Made by a program: the position numbers and the translations under genes. DNA of 45,073 nucleotides. It comes from Flavobacteriales bacterium UBA5933 (GTDB lineage: Bacteria; Bacteroidota; Bacteroidia; Flavobacteriales; Weeksellaceae). The notes under the pieces were generated by a model. It was not told the DNA's origin and searched no databases. It was given only the letters and a program-made list of their open reading frames with translations. This document shows, in pieces, positions 1 to 8,378 of the stretch (position 1 is the stretch's first letter; every line of letters begins with the position of its first letter). The DNA lies in assembly GCA_002430925.1 (NCBI GenBank), contig DJDD01000201.1, positions 15,683 to 60,755 on the forward strand. Direction: 5' to 3'.

Positions 1-76
1 TAGTAACTTTTTTATTTTGAGACAACGTTAATTAGTTACATAACTTCTAATTCATGTACATTAAATATTTCATTAA

Positions 77-185
77 GCAATAACGATTGAAGCGACATCC
101 TTTTTTGATTGGTCATTCATTTTGACTTGGCTCGATGACCAATCAAAAAAGATATAGCGAGAAAGCGTGACCTGTAAGGGATTGC
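77..185 (+). repeat. Dispersed palindromic element, copy A
   Basis: The ends GCAAT (77-81) and ATTGC (181-185) can pair. The box GATTGAAGCGACATCC (85-100) leads into a perfect 16-bp inverted repeat, TTTTTTGATTGGTCAT at 101-116 against 135-150. It is followed by GATATAGCGAGAAAGC (151-166) and the flank CCAAAT. Copy B at 6784-6927 shares the same boxes in the opposite orientation. The stem has its T-run on the 5' side and its A-run on the 3' side, so it is not an intrinsic terminator even though it lies just beyond the 3' end of the GNAT gene. I see nothing else in positions 1-190. Confidence 0.8.
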
Positions 186-190
186 CCAAA

Positions 191-697
191 TTATAAATCA
201 ATTCTTTTTCCTAATATAGAAAGACTTCTATCAATGTTATCTAATGTTGCTATATTAGGTAGTTGTCCCCAAGCTTCAAACCCAAAATGTTTAAATAATT
301 TAATGCTGGGTTCATTATGAGAAAAAATAAATCCTAAAATTGTTTTTATTTCAAATTCAGGTGCTTTATTCATACAATATTCTAAGATTTGTTTTCCTAA
401 ACCTTTTCCTTGGTAATTTTCATCTAAATAGATGCTTATTTCTACAGTTCCATCATAAGCTGGTCTTCCATAAAACGATTGAAAACTTACCCAACCAATG
501 CTATTTTTGTCTTGATCTTCTACAATCCACAAAGGTCTTTTATTTACTGAATGTTCATCGAACCATTTTTGTTTACTTTCTACAGAAACGGGTTCTGTAT
601 CTGCTGTAACCAATCGAGAAGGAATAGTTGCATTGTATATTTCGGTAATTTTTTTTAAATCGTTTTGTGTGGCGTTTCTGTATGATAATTTAGTCAT
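191..697 (-). CDS. GNAT-family N-acetyltransferase
   Basis: This 168-residue protein is a single GNAT domain that probably moves an acetyl group from acetyl-CoA to a small amine. The N-terminus (YRNATQNDLKKITEIYN), the stretch WIVEDQDKNSIGWVSF and the cofactor-loop motif QGKGLGKQILEYC followed by NEPSIKLFKHFGFE resemble the phosphinothricin/methionine-sulfoximine acetyltransferase branch. That is a family-level resemblance and the real substrate cannot be read from sequence. The start is an ATG. It lies 10 nt downstream of the DinB-like gene on the same strand, so the two are probably co-transcribed. Confidence 0.85.
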   Translation of the reverse strand: MTKLSYRNATQNDLKKITEIYNATIPSRLVTADTEPVSVESKQKWFDEHSVNKRPLWIVEDQDKNSIGWVSFQSFYGRPAYDGTVEISIYLDENYQGKGLGKQILEYCMNKAPEFEIKTILGFIFSHNEPSIKLFKHFGFEAWGQLPNIATLDNIDRSLSILGKRIDL

Positions 698-707
698 TAT
701 AATTTTT

Positions 708-1169
708 TTAAAAAGGAATATTTTTTTTCATCGACAACATATATCCTAAATGCATAGCTTCATGAATATTGTTGTATAAAATAGCATCTTCTATAGATTC
801 TAATGTAATTCCAAAACTAGTTTTATAGGAGCGATAATAAGATAATTTTTCGGCACGATAATCTTTGAAAAGTTGCATAGGAGTGCTTTCAAGCATTTCT
901 TTTAATTCTTCTACATCATCATTTGTGACTTCAGTATTTCCAACGCTTCCTTTTTTATATTTTTGAATAAAATCAATGTCAACTAACATACGATTATCAG
1001 TCAAATAATAATGTATTAGTTGTTGTGTAGCTAAAACATGAGCAGCATTCCAATATAAATTATTTTTGTAACCAACAGGGATGTAAAGCAACTGTTTTAG
1101 AGCATGCTGTTCAAGTTCATCAATAATCTGTTTTCTAATATTAGTTAGGTAGATAATTTGCTCTTCCAT
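708..1169 (-). CDS. DinB-like putative metal-dependent protein
   Basis: This 153-residue protein matches the DinB/YfiT four-helix-bundle superfamily. Histidines at positions expected for the metal triad are visible: H44 in WNAAH, and H136 and H140 in NNIHEAMHLGYML. DinB-like proteins include thiol transferases, but most are uncharacterised and no substrate can be inferred. The gene is first in a two-gene unit with the GNAT gene. It is divergent from mrp across a 134-nt gap that holds the mrp promoter. Confidence 0.8.
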   Translation of the reverse strand: MEEQIIYLTNIRKQIIDELEQHALKQLLYIPVGYKNNLYWNAAHVLATQQLIHYYLTDNRMLVDIDFIQKYKKGSVGNTEVTNDDVEELKEMLESTPMQLFKDYRAEKLSYYRSYKTSFGITLESIEDAILYNNIHEAMHLGYMLSMKKNIPF

Positions 1170-1256
1170 TGATTGATTTTAGAATTAAATATACTACAAA
1201 TTAAGTCTATTTATCAAATTATAAGACAAAACAATTAAAATCACATTTTTAGATTA

Positions 1257-1285
1257 TTGAATGTCTTTGATTCTTTGTAATTTTG
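1257..1285 (+). promoter_or_regulatory. Bacteroidota-type promoter of mrp
   Basis: An exact TAnnTTTG -10 box (TAATTTTG, 1278-1285) lies 18 nt after a TTG (1257-1259). The spacing fits the Bacteroidota sigma factor consensus. The box ends 18 nt before the mrp start codon, implying a short leader. Confidence 0.6.
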
Positions 1286-1303
1286 CTCAATTAAATTAAA
1301 AAG

Positions 1304-2404
1304 ATGGCTTACACAAGAGATCAAATATATCAAGTATTAGAAGAATTGGGTATTCGCAATTGGATGCGTAATGCGCAAGTAATGGGAAATGATATAATTT
1401 TAGATATTGTTTCACCTTCTCCAGCGATGCACGAACGTAAAAGATTAGAGATTGCTTTAAAAAATGCATTTAAAGAAAATTTACCAGAAGCAAATTTAAA
1501 ATTAAATATTTCTGTTGAAGTAGAGGAAAAAAATCCAAACGAAATAAAGGGTTCTGAGTTACCAGGAGTAAAAAATATAATAGCAATAGCTTCTGGAAAA
1601 GGAGGAGTTGGAAAATCAACCGTTTCTTCTAACCTTGCAATTAGCTTAGCTAATATGGGATTTAAAGTTGGTTTATTAGATGCAGATATCTATGGACCTT
1701 CTATGCCAATTATGTTCGATTGTCAAGATGCTCGTCCATATTCTGTAGAAGTTAATGGGAAAACTAAAATAAAACCAGTAGAATCTTACGGAATTAAATT
1801 ATTATCAATAGGATTTTTTGCTGATACTGACCAAGCTATTGTTTGGAGAGGTCCAATGGCAGCTAAAGCATTAAACCAAATGATACGCGATGCACATTGG
1901 GGAGAATTAGATTTCTTATTAATCGATTTACCTCCAGGAACAGGAGATATACACTTGTCTATTGTTCAACAAGTTCCAATTACAGGAGCAGTAGTTGTAT
2001 CTACACCACAAAATATAGCTTTAGCTGATGCTAAGAAAGGAGTAGGGATGTTCCAAATGGATTCAATCAATGTTCCAGTATTAGGAATTGTAGAAAATAT
2101 GGCGTATTTTACACCAGAAGAATTGCCAAACAATAAATATTATATTTTTGGACAAAATGGTGCAAAAAGCTTAGCAGAACAGATAGGTGTTCCATTTTTA
2201 GGAGAAATTCCTATTGTACAATCTATTAGAGAAGCTGCTGATGTTGGTCGTCCAGCTGCTTTACAAGAAGATACTGTTGTTGCAGAAGTATATAAATCTA
2301 TTGCCCGTAATACAGTACAAAGTTTAGTTGAACGTAATAATACATTACCACCAACAGAAGCAGTTCGTATTACAACAATGGCAGGTTGTTCAGCTAAAAA
2401 TTAA
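1304..2404 (+). CDS. mrp: Mrp/NBP35-type iron-sulfur carrier ATPase
   Basis: This 366-residue cytoplasmic P-loop ATPase (Mrp/ApbC/NBP35 family) is thought to carry or insert Fe-S clusters. Residues about 1-75 form the DUF59/MIP18-like domain. The deviant Walker A motif GKGGVGKST follows at about 98-106, then LLDADIYGPS and DLPPGTGD typical of the family. The region that in many Mrp proteins carries the cluster-binding CxxC reads NMAYFTPEELPNNKYYIFG here and has no cysteine pair. The protein ends in GCSAKN with a lone cysteine. The downstream NifU-like gene starts 17 nt later, a sensible partner in Fe-S maturation. Confidence 0.93.
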   Translation: MAYTRDQIYQVLEELGIRNWMRNAQVMGNDIILDIVSPSPAMHERKRLEIALKNAFKENLPEANLKLNISVEVEEKNPNEIKGSELPGVKNIIAIASGKGGVGKSTVSSNLAISLANMGFKVGLLDADIYGPSMPIMFDCQDARPYSVEVNGKTKIKPVESYGIKLLSIGFFADTDQAIVWRGPMAAKALNQMIRDAHWGELDFLLIDLPPGTGDIHLSIVQQVPITGAVVVSTPQNIALADAKKGVGMFQMDSINVPVLGIVENMAYFTPEELPNNKYYIFGQNGAKSLAEQIGVPFLGEIPIVQSIREAADVGRPAALQEDTVVAEVYKSIARNTVQSLVERNNTLPPTEAVRITTMAGCSAKN

Positions 2405-2421
2405 TTAAAAAAATAAAACCA

Positions 2422-2706
2422 ATGACTCCAGAGGAAAAATATTCAGAAGTTGAAAAGGCTTTAACAGAAATAAGACCATTCTTAAACTCAGATGGGGGCG
2501 ATATTGAATTAATATCTGTTGAAGATGACATTGTAAAAGTTCGCCTTACAGGAGCATGTATTGCTTGTTCAGTTAACCAAATGACATTAAAGTCAGGTGT
2601 TGAGATGACAATAAAAAAATATGTGCCAGAAATTATTTCAGTAATTAATGTTTCTGATAATGAAGAATTAAAAGATGATATTGAAATATCTAATGATGTC
2701 GAATAA
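2422..2706 (+). CDS. NifU C-terminal-domain Fe-S scaffold protein
   Basis: This 94-residue protein consists of the NifU C-terminal (Nfu) domain alone. The cluster-ligating CxxC is C46-I-A-C49, inside GACIACSVNQMTLK. The sequence FLNSDGGDIELI is characteristic of the family. Nfu proteins hold a labile [4Fe-4S] cluster and pass it to client proteins. Its position 17 nt after mrp, with a shared terminator afterwards, indicates one operon. Confidence 0.93.
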   Translation: MTPEEKYSEVEKALTEIRPFLNSDGGDIELISVEDDIVKVRLTGACIACSVNQMTLKSGVEMTIKKYVPEIISVINVSDNEELKDDIEISNDVE

Positions 2707-2741
2707 TTTTTAATAATTATTAAAAAAAATATAAGCTTAAG

Positions 2742-2780
2742 CGCCTTTATAAATTAATATAAAGGCGTTTATTGTTTTTT
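2742..2780 (+). terminator. Intrinsic terminator of mrp-nfu
   Basis: A perfect 10-bp stem, CGCCTTTATA (2742-2751) against 2758-2767 with a 6-nt loop, is followed by a T-rich tail. Confidence 0.85.
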
Positions 2781-2821
2781 GGCAGAAAATTTGAATTATC
2801 TTTAAAAAATAAGATTTTAGC

Positions 2822-3592
2822 ATGAAAAAAAATATTCTTTTTTTTACTCTTACATTACTATTTTTTATATCACCACTTTATGCCCAAGTAAACTATAAAG
2901 TTGGAGAATTTTTAAAATTTAGAGTTCACTATACTGGTTTAAATGCTGGTTTTGCTACTATTGAAGTAAAGGACGCTACGTTAAATGGTGAAAAATATTT
3001 TCATATAGAAGGAAAAGGTTATTCAACAGGAGCTGTACGTGTGTTTTTTAAAGTTGAAGATTTATATGAATCATATATAAATACATCGACTTTAAAACCT
3101 ACAAAATTTATTCGCAATATACAAGAAGGGGGATATAAGCGTAATCAAATTTATTATTTTGATCATGCCAATAAGAAAGTTAAAGTAGAAAATAAAAAAG
3201 ACGGAAAAATAAAAACGGAATCCATTCCATATAATGCTCAAGATTTATTATCTGCTTTTTATAATTTAAGAAATGCAGATTATAAGAAATTGAATACAGG
3301 AGATTTTTTAAATGAAAATATTTTTTTAGGTGATGAAACACTTAACTTTAGATTGAAAGTTTTAGGAAGAGAAACTTTAAAAACAAAGTTTGGAAAAATT
3401 AAAGCCATAAAAATAAGACCTTATGTACAATCAGGAAGAATTTTTAAAGAGTCTGAATCTGTAACTATGTGGGTTTCTGATGATGAAAATTTAGTTCCCC
3501 TTAAAATTAAAGCTGGTTTAATGGTAGGTTCTTTAAATGCAGATTTGAATGAATATAATAATCTAAAATATCCTATAAATTTCACTAAATAA
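2822..3592 (+). CDS. DUF3108 secreted/periplasmic protein
   Basis: This is a 256-residue protein with a cleavable signal peptide (about residues 1-21, ending PLYAQ). The body, starting VNYKVGEFLKFRVHYTGLNAG, then FKVEDLYESYI and ending in alternating beta strands with VTMWVSDDENLVPLKIKAGL, matches the DUF3108 family common in Bacteroidota and Proteobacteria. The family has no established function and is predicted to be a periplasmic or outer-membrane beta-rich protein. It lies after the mrp-nfu terminator and is probably transcribed independently. It is followed 33 nt later by the DUF421 gene. Confidence 0.85.
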   Translation: MKKNILFFTLTLLFFISPLYAQVNYKVGEFLKFRVHYTGLNAGFATIEVKDATLNGEKYFHIEGKGYSTGAVRVFFKVEDLYESYINTSTLKPTKFIRNIQEGGYKRNQIYYFDHANKKVKVENKKDGKIKTESIPYNAQDLLSAFYNLRNADYKKLNTGDFLNENIFLGDETLNFRLKVLGRETLKTKFGKIKAIKIRPYVQSGRIFKESESVTMWVSDDENLVPLKIKAGLMVGSLNADLNEYNNLKYPINFTK

Positions 3593-3625
3593 GAACAAAA
3601 TTATAAATAACTATAAATTAATCTA

Positions 3626-4282
3626 ATGCAATACTATCTACTTACTATTTTAAAATTTATAATTGGTTTTACTATTGTTATTCTTCACATGAACTTACTA
3701 GGTAAAACACAACTTTCACAAATGACACCTGTAGATTTTATAGGTAATTTTGTATTGGGAGGAATAATTGGAGGAGTCATATATAGCGATACAATTCCTT
3801 TGCATCAATATATTATTTTATTATTGATTGGTGTAAGTTTAATATCATTATTAAATATTTTGACAAAACGATTTGCATTTTTTAGATCAGTAGCAATTGG
3901 AGAACCAATATTATTGATTAAAAACGGGAAATTTGTTATGGATAACATACTGCAAAAGGAAAATAAAATAGATATTATAAATATTTCTTCTCGTTTACAC
4001 GCACAAGGAATAAAATCATTTAAGGAAATTTATTTTGCGCAGATAGAACCAGATGGTCAACTAACAGCTGTTTTAGATAAAAAAAGTGTACCATCTGTAA
4101 TTTTAATTAAGTCAGGTAATATTAGATCAGTTGAATTAAATTCAATTGGTAAAGATGAAGAATGGCTTAATTCTCAAATAAAAATATCAGGTATAGAAGA
4201 TATAAAAACTATTTTTTTAGCAGAATTTTGCGATGATAAAATAAACTTTATAATGAATGATGGAATTATACATAAGCATTAA
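3626..4282 (+). CDS. DUF421 (YetF-like) membrane protein
   Basis: This 218-residue protein has three N-terminal hydrophobic segments (about 5-22, 38-55, 60-80) followed by a soluble domain. MNLLGKTQLSQMTPVDFIGNF and VLGGIIGGVIYSDTIP are hallmarks of the DUF421/YetF family, whose function is not firmly known. The C-terminal part (GEPILLIKNGKFVMDNI, then SRLHAQGIKSFKEIYFAQIE) is the conserved cytoplasmic domain. It is followed by a strong bidirectional terminator shared with the convergent DUF2490 gene. Confidence 0.88.
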   Translation: MQYYLLTILKFIIGFTIVILHMNLLGKTQLSQMTPVDFIGNFVLGGIIGGVIYSDTIPLHQYIILLLIGVSLISLLNILTKRFAFFRSVAIGEPILLIKNGKFVMDNILQKENKIDIINISSRLHAQGIKSFKEIYFAQIEPDGQLTAVLDKKSVPSVILIKSGNIRSVELNSIGKDEEWLNSQIKISGIEDIKTIFLAEFCDDKINFIMNDGIIHKH

Positions 4283-4306
4283 TTACGAGATACTAAAAAA
4301 ATAGAA

Positions 4307-4336
4307 AATAGCGATGATTTAAGAATCATCGCTATT
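4307..4336. terminator. Bidirectional terminator between DUF421 and DUF2490 genes
   Basis: A perfect 13-bp stem, AATAGCGATGATT (4307-4319) against 4324-4336 with loop TAAG, has A-rich sequence on the left and T-rich on the right, so it can work on both strands. Confidence 0.88.
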
Positions 4337-4353
4337 TTTATTGTGTATGAAAT

Positions 4354-5034
4354 TTATTTTTTCTTACGCCAGTCAAATTTATTTCTGTAAACTATATTTA
4401 AATAATTACTTGTTTTATGCTCCGCCAATTGACTAATTAAATTAACTTCCAATGCAGATTGTTTAGATAAATTAAAACCAGTTCCTACAGTAATACGATC
4501 AGAATCGAAAGGTTTATCTTTTACAGCAGCAACTCTAATTTCATTTTTAAGTATGGCGTAGTTAATTTGTTTTTCAGTTGATTTATTTAATGGTATACGG
4601 AAGGATGTTAAATAACGAAACCGTACAATAAATTTATCAGGATTGTTAAGAAATCTTTCTTCAATTCTAAAACGATGAGAGATAGATGTTCTTCCAATAT
4701 TATCTGATGTTGTTACTTGTTGGAAAATTCTTTTTTCAGAACGTTCTTTTTTATTATTGTTTTTATCATAGGATTCTAGCAGAAGAAACATTCCTCCACC
4801 ACCTACACTTACTCTTTTATCTAGAGAGTAATCTACATATGCAGCCGCTACAAATAATCTAGCATCTAATAACATATCAAAAGATCGATATTGAGATAAT
4901 GCAGTTAAAGTCATTTTATCATCAATTTTTGCATTCATTAAATATTGATACCACATATTATAATTAACAGCATTTGTTTGAGCGTTGGCAAAAATGCCGC
5001 ATATAAATAAAAAAAGAGAATAAATTGGTTTCAT
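4354..5034 (-). CDS. DUF2490 outer-membrane-like protein
   Basis: This is a 226-residue protein from the ATG at 5034. An in-frame TTG 15 nt upstream is less likely because the ATG begins a good signal peptide (MKPIYSLFLFICGIFANAQ). The mature part (NYNMWYQYLMNAKIDDKMTL, then ISHRFRIEERFL and FRYLTSFRIPL) resembles DUF2490, a family of predicted small outer-membrane beta-barrels of unknown role. Alternating hydrophobic strands support a barrel. It stands alone on the minus strand and converges on the DUF421 gene. Confidence 0.82.
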   Translation of the reverse strand: MKPIYSLFLFICGIFANAQTNAVNYNMWYQYLMNAKIDDKMTLTALSQYRSFDMLLDARLFVAAAYVDYSLDKRVSVGGGGMFLLLESYDKNNNKKERSEKRIFQQVTTSDNIGRTSISHRFRIEERFLNNPDKFIVRFRYLTSFRIPLNKSTEKQINYAILKNEIRVAAVKDKPFDSDRITVGTGFNLSKQSALEVNLISQLAEHKTSNYLNIVYRNKFDWRKKK

Positions 5035-5206
5035 AATTTTTCTTAACAAGTTACGGCAATTAATGATTTGTTATTCAGTATTGTAAATAATTTATACTCA
5101 TATAAAATAATTAAAAAACATTTTATTTTAGTCTTTATAAAGTATATAAACCCTATATTTATATACATAAACATAATTTTTTATTAATAATAAATATGAA
5201 AATCTT

Positions 5207-6670
5207 ATGGCTACCAACAAGCTAAATTTATTGAAATCATTTGCCCCAATAATTGTAATGATTTTACTTTTTTTAATACCAGTACCTTCAGGTATGCCAC
5301 CACAGGCATGGCACTTTTTTGCAGTTTTTTTGGGAATGGTTGTAGGTATGATTATAGAACCAATACCAGCAACAGCTATTAGTTTTATAGCAGTAACAAT
5401 TTGTGTAATAGGAGGAAATTATTTTCTTTTTTCTTCAGAAGAATTAACCAATACAGATTTTAATTCTGCCAAAGAATCTCTAAAATGGGGATTAGCAGGG
5501 TTTTCTAGTTCTACAGTGTGGTTAGTTTTTGGAGCATTTATTTTTGCTCTCGGGTATGATGTGAGTGGTCTCGGACGTAGAATTGCACTTATATTAGTTA
5601 AATTTATGGGTAAAAGAACTTTAACTTTAGGTTATGCAATTTTAATTGTAGATGTTCTTTTGGCACCATTTACTCCTTCAAATACAGCTAGAACAGGAGG
5701 AACAATATTTCCTGTTGTTAAAAATTTACCTCCATTATTTGACTCTTATGCAAACGATCCTTCGGCAAGAAAGATTGGAGGTTACTTAATGTGGATGATG
5801 GTAATCAGTACAAGTTTAAGTTCTTCTATGTTTGTGACAGGATCTGCTCCTAATGTTTTAGGAATAGAACTTGTTAGTAAAATAGCAGGAGTTAATATTG
5901 GATGGTTAACGTGGTTTTTAGCATTCCTACCTGTTGGATTAATATTATTAGTATTAGCTCCATGGTTATCTTATGTTCTTTACAAACCAGAAATCACACA
6001 TAGTGAGGAGGTTTCTAAATGGGCTGGAGAAGAATTAAAAACAGTTGGTCCTTTAAGACGTCATGAAATTATTTTAATTTTTCTTGTACTACTTAGTTTA
6101 GTTTTATGGATGTTCGGAGAAGAATTAATCAATCCAACTTCTGTTGGTTTATTAGCTGTTTCTTTAATGATATTATTTAAAATTGTAGGATGGAAAGAAA
6201 TTACAAAATATAGCAGTGCTTGGAATACATTTGTAAACCTTGCAACTTTAGTGACTATGGCTAATGGATTAACTCGCTCAGGATTTATAGATTGGTTCTC
6301 TACAACAATGAGTACTCATTTAAATGGATTTTCACCAACTGCCACAGTAGCTATATTAGTATTAGTATTCTATTTTGCACATTATTTATTTGCTAGTTTA
6401 TCAGCCCATACAGCAACATTATTACCTGTAATGTTAGCAATTGGAAATAGTGTTCCTGGTGTTCCTATGGATCAGTTATCAATTTTATTGGTATTATCAA
6501 TAGGTATTATGGGATGTCAAACTCCTTATGCAACTGGACCTGGAGTAATAATATATGGTTCTGGATATATAGAATCCAAGGATTATTGGCGATTAGGAGG
6601 TATTTTTGGAGTAATATTTATTACAGCATTATTATGTATTGGCTGGCCAATTTTAAGAATGTGGTTATAA
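5207..6670 (+). CDS. DASS-family anion/dicarboxylate transporter, probably citrate
   Basis: This 487-residue inner-membrane protein has about 12-14 hydrophobic segments. The first SNT substrate/ion signature lies at about residues 158-160 (APFTPSNTARTGG), and the second half has TPYATGPGVIIYGSGYI, typical of the divalent anion:sodium symporter family (CitT/TtdT/SLC13). Family members exchange or co-transport di- and tricarboxylates. It converges on a complete citrate lyase operon, so citrate import, possibly in exchange for succinate, is the likeliest role. This is inferred from context; tartrate or another dicarboxylate is possible. Confidence 0.88.
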   Translation: MATNKLNLLKSFAPIIVMILLFLIPVPSGMPPQAWHFFAVFLGMVVGMIIEPIPATAISFIAVTICVIGGNYFLFSSEELTNTDFNSAKESLKWGLAGFSSSTVWLVFGAFIFALGYDVSGLGRRIALILVKFMGKRTLTLGYAILIVDVLLAPFTPSNTARTGGTIFPVVKNLPPLFDSYANDPSARKIGGYLMWMMVISTSLSSSMFVTGSAPNVLGIELVSKIAGVNIGWLTWFLAFLPVGLILLVLAPWLSYVLYKPEITHSEEVSKWAGEELKTVGPLRRHEIILIFLVLLSLVLWMFGEELINPTSVGLLAVSLMILFKIVGWKEITKYSSAWNTFVNLATLVTMANGLTRSGFIDWFSTTMSTHLNGFSPTATVAILVLVFYFAHYLFASLSAHTATLLPVMLAIGNSVPGVPMDQLSILLVLSIGIMGCQTPYATGPGVIIYGSGYIESKDYWRLGGIFGVIFITALLCIGWPILRMWL

Positions 6671-6688
6671 TAAAATCTATAAAAAAAA

Positions 6689-6725
6689 GAGGTCAGAAAT
6701 CATATGATTTCTGACCTCTTTTTTA
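6689..6725 (+). terminator. Intrinsic terminator of the DASS transporter gene
   Basis: A perfect palindrome with arms of 15 bases, GAGGTCAGAAATCAT (6689-6703) and 6704-6718, is preceded by an A-run and followed by a T-run. Confidence 0.88.
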
Positions 6726-6783
6726 TTATAAGAACCAATAATATAATTATTTAAGCTTTTTAAAAGTTATATTTATTTTTTAG

Positions 6784-6927
6784 GCAATCCCTTCGGGCCG
6801 TGCTTTATCGCTGTATCTTTTTCGATTGGTCATTGTATTTTCGATTGGCTATTGAGCGGTTTCGAAATGCAATAACCTTATTAAAATGTATCCAATCAAA
6901 AAAGGATGTCGCTTCAATCACTATTGC
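6784..6927 (-). repeat. Dispersed palindromic element, copy B (expanded)
   Basis: Read on the minus strand it starts GCAAT (6927-6923) and ends ATTGC (6788-6784), pairing like copy A. It shares the GATTGAAGCGACATCC box and has GATACAGCGATAAAGC after the stem. The apical stem (6818-6829 with 6892-6903) pairs at 11 of 12 positions. The interior is enlarged, with a second TTTTCGATTGG (6838-6848 repeating 6819-6829) and a nested hairpin (6847-6854 with 6870-6877). It fills most of the 307-nt gap between the convergent transporter and citrate lyase units. I see nothing else there beyond the transporter's terminator. Confidence 0.78.
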
Positions 6928-6977
6928 AAATGGTATGACGTATTAAAAATCATGATTAGAAATAATTCAAAAATAGT

Positions 6978-8378
6978 TTAAATACCTTCATTATTTAATT
7001 TAGAAAAAAAGTAGGTTAATGCTAATAAATCTGCACTTCCTCCAGGACTAATATTTTTATCAATACATAAAGAATCAAAAACATTTAATTCTTCAATAAT
7101 AGAATTTTTATTTTCATAAATTGAAGGATGAGATAAGATATCTAATGCATAATTTTTTATCCAATTCAATTCCTTTATTCCTCCTCTATTCACAATATTT
7201 GTATCATCATTGATAGAAATTAATTTTAATAATGTAATAGCTAATCGATGATCTTCATCTAAATTTGAGTATTTTATCTGTACAGGAAGTGAATGTTCCA
7301 TAATCGTTTGGTAACCACTTGTAGCTTCACCTCGAGCACCTTTTAATTGATGTTCTCTAAATAATCGTATACCAGCAGTTTCTTGTTTTATAGTAGAATC
7401 ATTTAATTCATCTATTAAAGAAATTGTAGCTTCTGAGATAAATTGACTTATCTTATTTTCATCAATTTGTATGTTCTGTTTATATAAATATCCTATAGCA
7501 GATAAAACTAATCCAAAAGAAAAGATACTCCCTTTGTGAGTATTCACTCCATTGGTTGCATTAAACATTGCTTTTTCTGCATTAATTCCAATTTTTCTTG
7601 CACTAAAAAAAACTTCTTCTGGAGTTTTGTATTTTAAATTCATTCCATTAATAATGAATTCATAGAAAAAAGGTTTTAAAGATTCGGTACTTTTTATGAA
7701 TGTATCGTAATTCATATCATTATGAGAGCCCGAATTATGTTGATCTACAAGACCAGGTTTTGGTGTGAGATTTAATTCTTTTAATAAGGATTCTTCTGCT
7801 AGTTCAGTAAAGTTTAAAGCAAAACAATCTTCAGCGGCTAAAGATTGCATTTTTCGATAAATTTCATTCATAGAATGTTTTCTCTCTCTTGCGCAAATTT
7901 TTGCATTATTATCACAAATAAGGCATTTTCGAGGTAAGTTATTATCAACTTCTGTTCTAGAAATTATTTTTCCATTCTCATCCAAAACATCTAAATCCCA
8001 TAATCTTGCAATAGGTAGAGATTCTTCAATTTCTATCATGTGCTTTTTTAAGGTAAGTGGATTAATTTCTAATGCAAAAAGAGCATATAATCCAGCATCT
8101 TCATTTAAAATAATTTTTTCATTGATTATAATGTTGTTTTTATGAATGAATAATCCAATAACTTGTAGTGCTCGATCAAAAATGTATTCTAATAATTTAT
8201 TTTTTTTAACGCCTCCTGGACTAATTAGGCTAATAGATAATAAACAACAAGAATGTTTAAATAAACATTCTTGTTGTAAAACTTGCCTTTTGTCTCTTGA
8301 TTCTAGAACTTCAAAAAGTTGAACTTCTTTTCCAATCAAGCTACTAGACTGATATAGTTCTAAGAAATTAATATTCAT
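6978..8378 (-). CDS. citXG: CitX-CitG fusion for citrate lyase prosthetic group
   Basis: This 466-residue fusion covers both steps that build and attach the citrate lyase cofactor. Residues about 1-185 are CitX, the holo-ACP synthase that links phosphoribosyl-dephospho-CoA to CitD (SLPIARLWDLDVLD at about 120-133, cysteine-rich RKCLICDNNAKICARERKH at about 150-168). Residues about 190-466 are CitG, which makes triphosphoribosyl-dephospho-CoA from ATP and dephospho-CoA (TPKPGLVDQHNSGSHND at about 205-221, THKGSIFSFGL, and SPGGSADLLALTYFF near the end). CitX and CitG are separate in E. coli but fused in some other bacteria. The ATG overlaps the citF stop codon by one base, indicating translational coupling at the end of the operon. 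Confidence 0.93.
   Translation of the reverse strand: MNINFLELYQSSSLIGKEVQLFEVLESRDKRQVLQQECLFKHSCCLLSISLISPGGVKKNKLLEYIFDRALQVIGLFIHKNNIIINEKIILNEDAGLYALFALEINPLTLKKHMIEIEESLPIARLWDLDVLDENGKIISRTEVDNNLPRKCLICDNNAKICARERKHSMNEIYRKMQSLAAEDCFALNFTELAEESLLKELNLTPKPGLVDQHNSGSHNDMNYDTFIKSTESLKPFFYEFIINGMNLKYKTPEEVFFSARKIGINAEKAMFNATNGVNTHKGSIFSFGLVLSAIGYLYKQNIQIDENKISQFISEATISLIDELNDSTIKQETAGIRLFREHQLKGARGEATSGYQTIMEHSLPVQIKYSNLDEDHRLAITLLKLISINDDTNIVNRGGIKELNWIKNYALDILSHPSIYENKNSIIEELNVFDSLCIDKNISPGGSADLLALTYFFSKLNNEGI

Noticed and set aside
77..185. Intrinsic terminator for the GNAT gene
   Set aside because: The hairpin runs from T-run to A-run on both strands, so no U-tract follows the stem. 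It belongs to the repeat family instead.
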